Shown here: in pieces, positions 7,514 through 10,624 of the stretch
Numbering within the stretch: position 1 is the stretch's first letter
Layout: each line of letters begins with the position of its first letter
The notes under the pieces: generated by a model
Told to the model about the DNA's origin: nothing
The model's input: only the letters and a program-made list of their open reading frames with translations
Databases searched by the model: none
Translations under genes and position numbers: made by a program
Assembly: GCA_002683735.1 (NCBI GenBank)
Contig: NYTZ01000005.1
Coordinates: 1-10,624, forward strand
Direction: 5' to 3'
From: Flavobacteriales bacterium
GTDB lineage: Bacteria; Bacteroidota; Bacteroidia; Flavobacteriales; UA16
Length of the DNA stretch: 10,624 nucleotides

Positions 7514-7521
7514 CGAAGATA
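7514..7521 (-). promoter_or_regulatory. Putative promoter -7 box of pdhB
   Basis: On the minus strand this reads TATCTTCG followed by CGCCCC, the same 14 bases as before hppA. It ends 30 bases before the pdhB ATG, so the predicted leader is about 24 bases. I found no convincing TTG at -33. Confidence 0.5.
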
Positions 7522-7574
7522 GGGGGTGCGAATCGAGTTGCGATGCAGGGCGGGAGGTGATGGCGCCCGCGCTT

Positions 7575-7582
7575 TACCTTCG
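7575..7582 (+). promoter_or_regulatory. Putative promoter -7 box of etfB
   Basis: TACCTTCG followed by CATCCT fits the same TAYCTTCG pattern, ending 47 bases before the etfB ATG. It lies back to back with the pdhB box in the 146-base divergent gap. I see no clear -33 TTG at the expected distance. Confidence 0.5.
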
Positions 7583-7629
7583 CATCCTCAAATGCCCGGA
7601 CACCCGTCCCCCACCTTCAATGAAAAGGC

Positions 7630-8370
7630 ATGGAATTTCTCGTTTGCATCAGTAAGGCCCCGGACACCACAACGCGCATCGCGTTCACCGAGGGCGACAC
7701 CCGCTTCAGTGAGGAGGGGGTTCAATTCATCGTCAACCCCTATGACGAGTGGTACGCCCTCGTCCGCGCTCTTGAGCTCGTGGAAGCTGGGGGTGGCAAG
7801 GTGGTCATCGTCTCCGTGGGTGGGCCCGATTGTGACCCGATTCTGCGCAAAGCCCTTGCCATTGGCGCCCACGAAGCCGTCCGGATCGACGCCAACCCGA
7901 CCGACGCCGGCCAGGTGGCCGCTGAAATCGCAGCGTACGCCAAGGACAAGGGCTTCGACGCCATTTTGTGCGGCAAGGAGACCATCGACCACAATGGCAG
8001 TGCCGTGCCCGCGATGCTCGCCGAGCACCTCGACGTGCCTTGCATTGCCCTGTGCACCTCGCTCGACTACGAAGGGGACAAGGCCATCTTGAACCGGGAG
8101 ACCGCCAAAGGCATCGAGAAGGTCGCCGTCAGTGGTCCCTTTGTCCTCAGTGCCGCGAAGGGCATGGCGGAGCAGCGCATCCCCAACATGCGCGGCATCA
8201 TGGCCGCCCGCACCAAGCCGCTCAACTTGGTTCCTGCCGCCGGCAGTGCCGCCGGCACGACCGTCGAGAAGTTTGCCCTGCCGGCTGCCAAAGCGGGCGT
8301 CAAACTGGTCGACGCCGACAACCCCACCGAACTCGTCCACCTGCTTCGAGAAGAAGCCAAGGTCATCTAA
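7630..8370 (+). CDS. etfB: Electron transfer flavoprotein, beta subunit
   Basis: This 246-residue protein is the beta subunit of ETF, the soluble flavoprotein that takes electrons from acyl-CoA and other flavin dehydrogenases and passes them to ETF:quinone oxidoreductase. Family features are the N-terminal MEFLVCISKAPDTTTRI, NPYDEWYALVRALEL (36-50), the nucleotide-binding stretch CGKETIDHNGSAVPAMLAEH (114-133), and AEQRIPNMRGIMAARTKPL (180-198), a variant of the ETF-beta signature. A short Ala/Gly linker (203-210, AAGSAAGT) joins the C-terminal arm. Length is standard. The start at 7630 gives the correct N-terminus; an ATG at 7620 is out of frame and stops quickly. etfA begins 20 bases after the stop. 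The flanking divergent pdhB suggests shared use in central carbon and fatty-acid oxidation. Whether it is a canonical or bifurcating ETF is not settled by what I can see, though the canonical role is more likely. Confidence 0.96.
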   Translation: MEFLVCISKAPDTTTRIAFTEGDTRFSEEGVQFIVNPYDEWYALVRALELVEAGGGKVVIVSVGGPDCDPILRKALAIGAHEAVRIDANPTDAGQVAAEIAAYAKDKGFDAILCGKETIDHNGSAVPAMLAEHLDVPCIALCTSLDYEGDKAILNRETAKGIEKVAVSGPFVLSAAKGMAEQRIPNMRGIMAARTKPLNLVPAAGSAAGTTVEKFALPAAKAGVKLVDADNPTELVHLLREEAKVI

Positions 8371-8389
8371 TCCCGAATTCAAAGCCATC

Positions 8390-9310
8390 ATGAACATCGC
8401 ATTGATTCAAACCAAGGGAGGCCACGCCAGCAAGGCCAGCCTCGAAGCCGCCGGATTTGCAGTAGGAATCGGAGAAACCGTGGCCGTGGTGTCCGGTGAA
8501 CTCCAAGGCGACGGAGGCCTCGGAGCCGTGGGGGTGTCCCGTGTGCTCCAGGGTCCGGCAGACCTCGACGACGCCCAGCTCGCCAAGCTGGTGTCCGCAG
8601 CCGCCCAACAAGAAAACGCCAACCTCGTGGTGTGCGCCCAGGACGACCTCGGCAAAGCCGTGGCCGGCCGCGTGGCCGTGCGCCTGAACGCGGGACTCAT
8701 CGCCGGCGTGACCGCTGCACCTCAAGGGGGCAGCTACACCCGCAACGTGTTCAGTGGCAAGGCCACGGCCCAGGTCAAGGGCAACACGGAGAACCTCGTC
8801 GTGACCACCATCCCGAATGCCATCGGCATGCCCGAAGTCCAAGGTGGAACCGCTGCGGTCGAGACCTTCAACACCGACCTCGGCTCATCCCGCGTCGAAA
8901 TCCTGGAGGCCGCCCAGCCCAGCGATGGAGACCGAGCGCCGCTCCCGGAAGCCGAGCTGGTCGTCTCCGCTGGCCGCGGACTGAAAGGGCCGGAGAACTG
9001 GGGCATCATCGAAGATCTCGCCGACTCCATCGGCGCGACCACGGCCTGCTCCCGTCCGGTGTCCGACATCGGCTGGCGTCCGCACCACGAGCATGTGGGA
9101 CAGACCGGCACCGCCATTCGTCCCAACCTCTACATCGCCGTCGGCATCTCCGGCGCCATTCAGCACCTGGCTGGCGTCAACGGCTCGAAAGTCATTGTGG
9201 TCATCAACAAAGATCCAGAAGCGCCTTTCTTCAAAGCCGCCGACTACGGCATTGTGGGCGACGCCTTCGATGTGGTTCCGAAATTGACCGAGGCCTTCAA
9301 GGCGCTCTGA
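8390..9310 (+). CDS. etfA: Electron transfer flavoprotein, alpha subunit
   Basis: This 306-residue protein is the FAD-carrying alpha subunit of ETF and pairs with the product of the gene 20 bases upstream. The C-terminal FAD domain is highly conserved: VVSAGRGLKGPENWGIIEDL (191-210), ATTACSRPVSDIGWRPHHEH (216-235), VGQTGTAIRPNLYIAVGISG (236-255), AIQHLAGVNGSKVIVVINKD (256-275), then APFFKAADYGIVGD. The N-terminal domain (1-185) is more divergent and shorter than in many homologues (about 315-325 residues), yet keeps the expected strand/helix pattern, including NLVVCAQDDLGKAVAGRVAV. The frame stays open further upstream inside etfB, but the ATG at 8390 gives the normal ETF-alpha N-terminus (MNIALIQTKGG) and a sensible gap. 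No frameshift is apparent. Confidence 0.95.
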   Translation: MNIALIQTKGGHASKASLEAAGFAVGIGETVAVVSGELQGDGGLGAVGVSRVLQGPADLDDAQLAKLVSAAAQQENANLVVCAQDDLGKAVAGRVAVRLNAGLIAGVTAAPQGGSYTRNVFSGKATAQVKGNTENLVVTTIPNAIGMPEVQGGTAAVETFNTDLGSSRVEILEAAQPSDGDRAPLPEAELVVSAGRGLKGPENWGIIEDLADSIGATTACSRPVSDIGWRPHHEHVGQTGTAIRPNLYIAVGISGAIQHLAGVNGSKVIVVINKDPEAPFFKAADYGIVGDAFDVVPKLTEAFKAL

Positions 9311-9327
9311 TACGGTTCACCGAGGCC

Positions 9328-9335
9328 TACCTTCC
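9328..9335 (+). promoter_or_regulatory. Possible internal promoter box before the bifunctional nuclease gene
   Basis: TACCTTCC followed by CGCCC resembles the TAYCTTCG boxes before pdhB, hppA and etfB. It lies in the 38-base gap after etfA and ends only 13 bases before the next ATG, so a transcript from it would have a very short leader. The gene could equally be read through from etfB. Confidence 0.3.
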
Positions 9336-9348
9336 CGCCCAGCTGACC

Positions 9349-9957
9349 ATGAAGAAGTCCCTGCTTGCGGTATTCGACATCAAGCCCAGCGGCGCCACGT
9401 CCGGAGCATATACCCTCGTGCTCGAAGAAGTGCAGGGCAAGCGCAAGCTGCCCATCGTGATTGGCATGCACGAGGCCCAGTCCATCGCCATCAAGCTGGA
9501 AAACATGACCCCCAGCCGCCCGCTGACCCACGACTTGATGCAAAGCATGAGCAGCGCTTTCAGCATCTCGCTGAAGGAGGTCATGATCTACGACCTCGTG
9601 GAAGGCATCTTTTTTGCCCGACTCGTTTGTGAGGGAGAAGGCCGAGAGGAAACCATCGATGCCCGGACGTCGGACGCGGTCGCCATGGCTGTCCGTTTCG
9701 GCTGCCCGATCTATTGCGACGACAAGGTCATGGAAATGGCTGCCATTCCTCCGGAAGGTGAGGAAGACATCGTGCCCATGCCGGAGGCCGATGAAGACGA
9801 CCCCTTCGGACTTGAAGAGGGGCCCGTGGATCCGGGAGACGGATTGTCAGGCCTGTCCGACGAGGAACTCCAGCAGGAAATGGACCTCGCCATCCAGAAG
9901 GAAGACTACGAGCGGGCGGGCAAAATCCGCGACGAACTCGAACGCAGACAAGCCTGA
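9349..9957 (+). CDS. Bifunctional nuclease (BFN/DUF151) protein with C-terminal UVR motif
   Basis: This 202-residue protein has an N-terminal BFN (DUF151) domain, about 1-130: LPIVIGMHEAQSIAIKLENM (34-53), RPLTHDLMQSM (57-67), FFARLVCEGEG (88-98) and the signature IDARTSDAVAMAVRFGCPIY (103-122). An acidic, Pro-rich linker (135-165) follows, then a UvrB/UvrC-type UVR motif, LSDEELQQEMDLAIQKEDYE (169-188) and onward to about 200. This two-domain form is common in Bacteroidota. Plant and some bacterial members have reported DNase/RNase activity, but the role in this lineage is not established; the UVR motif usually mediates protein contacts. The frame is open far upstream inside etfA, but homologues begin with a short MKK-hydrophobic start as at 9349. 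Its TGA overlaps the ATG of the nucleoside transporter gene (TGATG), so the two are probably translated together. Confidence 0.92.
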   Translation: MKKSLLAVFDIKPSGATSGAYTLVLEEVQGKRKLPIVIGMHEAQSIAIKLENMTPSRPLTHDLMQSMSSAFSISLKEVMIYDLVEGIFFARLVCEGEGREETIDARTSDAVAMAVRFGCPIYCDDKVMEMAAIPPEGEEDIVPMPEADEDDPFGLEEGPVDPGDGLSGLSDEELQQEMDLAIQKEDYERAGKIRDELERRQA

Positions 9958-10624
9958 TGCAAGCAATCCTCGGCATTGCCGTTCTCTGCGCCATGATGTG
10001 GGCCCTGTCCACCGCTCGAAAATCTGTGGCTTGGCGCACCATCCTAGGCGCACTCGGCCTGCAATTCATCATGGCCCTCCTGGTGCTCAAGGTGCCCTTC
10101 ATCCACGCGGCTTTCCGCCGGGTAGCCGAAGTGTTCGTGCAGGTCATCGGCTATACTTGGAACGGCACCGACTTCCTGCTCGGCCGCTTCGCCGACGGTC
10201 AGGTGGGCCCGGACCTGGAGAACTTTGCCTTCCGCATCCTTGCCACCATTGTCTTTTTCAGTGCATTGAGTGCCCTGCTCCATCATCTGGGCATCCTGTC
10301 CATCTTCATCCGTGGATTCGCCTGGATCATGCGTCACACCCTTCGCCTGACCGGCCGTGAAAGCCTGTCCGTGGCGGGAAACGTCTTCCTTGGCCAAACG
10401 GAGAGCCCCCTACTCATCCGGCCTTACCTCGAAAAGATGACCCGCTCGGAACTCATGCTCGTCATGACCGGCGGCATGGCCACCATCGCGGGCTCTGTGT
10501 TTGCCGCATACGTCGGGATCCTCGGCGGTTCGGACCCCGAGGCCCAAGCTTATTTCGCCACCCACCTGCTGACCGCCTCGCTCATCTCCGCCCCGGCCTC
10601 CGTCGCCGCAGCCAAATTGCTGGT
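9957..10624 (+). CDS. nupC: Concentrative nucleoside transporter (NupC/CNT family), N-terminal part
   Basis: These are the first 222 codons of a CNT-family transporter, which imports nucleosides using a Na+ or H+ gradient; the end lies beyond the right edge. An N-terminal hydrophobic pair of helices (1-45) is followed by an amphipathic region, then the conserved core. GNVFLGQTESPLLIRPYL (141-158) contains the Gln-Thr-Glu (147-149) that contacts the nucleobase in Vibrio cholerae CNT. MTRSELMLVMTGGMATIAGS (161-180) and LISAPASVAAAKLL (209-222) complete the visible CNT signature. The start overlaps the stop of the nuclease gene by one base. Whether it is Na+- or H+-coupled cannot be said from this half. 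It complements the deoxynucleoside kinase at 2659-3273 as the uptake step of salvage. Confidence 0.94.
   Translation, partial: MQAILGIAVLCAMMWALSTARKSVAWRTILGALGLQFIMALLVLKVPFIHAAFRRVAEVFVQVIGYTWNGTDFLLGRFADGQVGPDLENFAFRILATIVFFSALSALLHHLGILSIFIRGFAWIMRHTLRLTGRESLSVAGNVFLGQTESPLLIRPYLEKMTRSELMLVMTGGMATIAGSVFAAYVGILGGSDPEAQAYFATHLLTASLISAPASVAAAKLL

Noticed and set aside
8132..8389. An upstream extension of the etfA frame into etfB
   Set aside because: The extension is Ser/Pro/Arg-rich and lies wholly within etfB; the ETF-alpha N-terminus is at 8390.
8632..9348. A long N-terminal extension of the bifunctional nuclease reading frame
   Set aside because: This part overlaps etfA in another frame and its translation is Arg/His/Pro-rich junk. 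The BFN domain begins at 9349.
1..10624. Defence, CRISPR, mobile-element or RNA-gene content
   Set aside because: Every long stretch is accounted for by metabolic or transport genes. I saw no spaced repeats, transposase motifs, terminal inverted repeats or tRNA-like cloverleafs.

Overview
The window looks like a chromosomal stretch from a Bacteroidota bacterium, most likely a Flavobacteriales relative with unusually high GC (about 60% by eye, not computed). Three things point there. No start codon has a clear Shine-Dalgarno sequence. Promoter-like boxes of the TAnnTT(T/C)G type lie upstream of several genes. The gene set is familiar from that phylum: a GH3-family adenylating enzyme, a deoxynucleoside kinase, a K+-dependent membrane pyrophosphatase, a lone PDH E1-beta, and etfB-etfA-bifunctional nuclease-nupC. 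I see no rRNA, tRNA, CRISPR array, insertion sequence or phage gene.

Layout. (1) 1-498, minus: N-terminal part of an MFS transporter running off the left edge. (2) 599-3273, plus: a small unrecognised protein built of 25-residue tandem repeats, then nine bases later a GH3-family enzyme, then a deoxynucleoside kinase. This block ends at a strong hairpin terminator (3294-3322) that serves both strands. (3) 7483-3351, minus: pdhB, hppA (K+-dependent, probably H+-pumping pyrophosphatase) and a YceI-domain lipoprotein whose start overlaps the hppA stop (TGATG). (4) 7630-10624, plus: etfB, etfA, a bifunctional-nuclease/UVR protein and a nupC-type nucleoside transporter cut by the right edge. The last pair also overlaps as TGATG.

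How the genes fit together. pdhB feeds acetyl-CoA formation. EtfAB carries electrons from acyl-CoA and other flavin dehydrogenases to the quinone pool. HppA uses pyrophosphate, a by-product of acyl-CoA and nucleotide synthesis, to energise the membrane. The deoxynucleoside kinase and NupC are the phosphorylation and uptake halves of nucleoside salvage, although they lie in separate transcription units. The pdhB and etfB genes are divergent, with both putative promoters in a 146-base gap.

Most of the window is conserved housekeeping DNA, and I found no defence island or clearly new system. The most useful leads are: a shared 14-base promoter-like motif (TAYCTTCSCRCCCC) before five genes, with two copies identical; the regular 25-residue repeat protein beside the GH3 enzyme; the moved gate glutamate and His/Asp tail of HppA; and the Cys-rich extension on the translationally coupled YceI lipoprotein.
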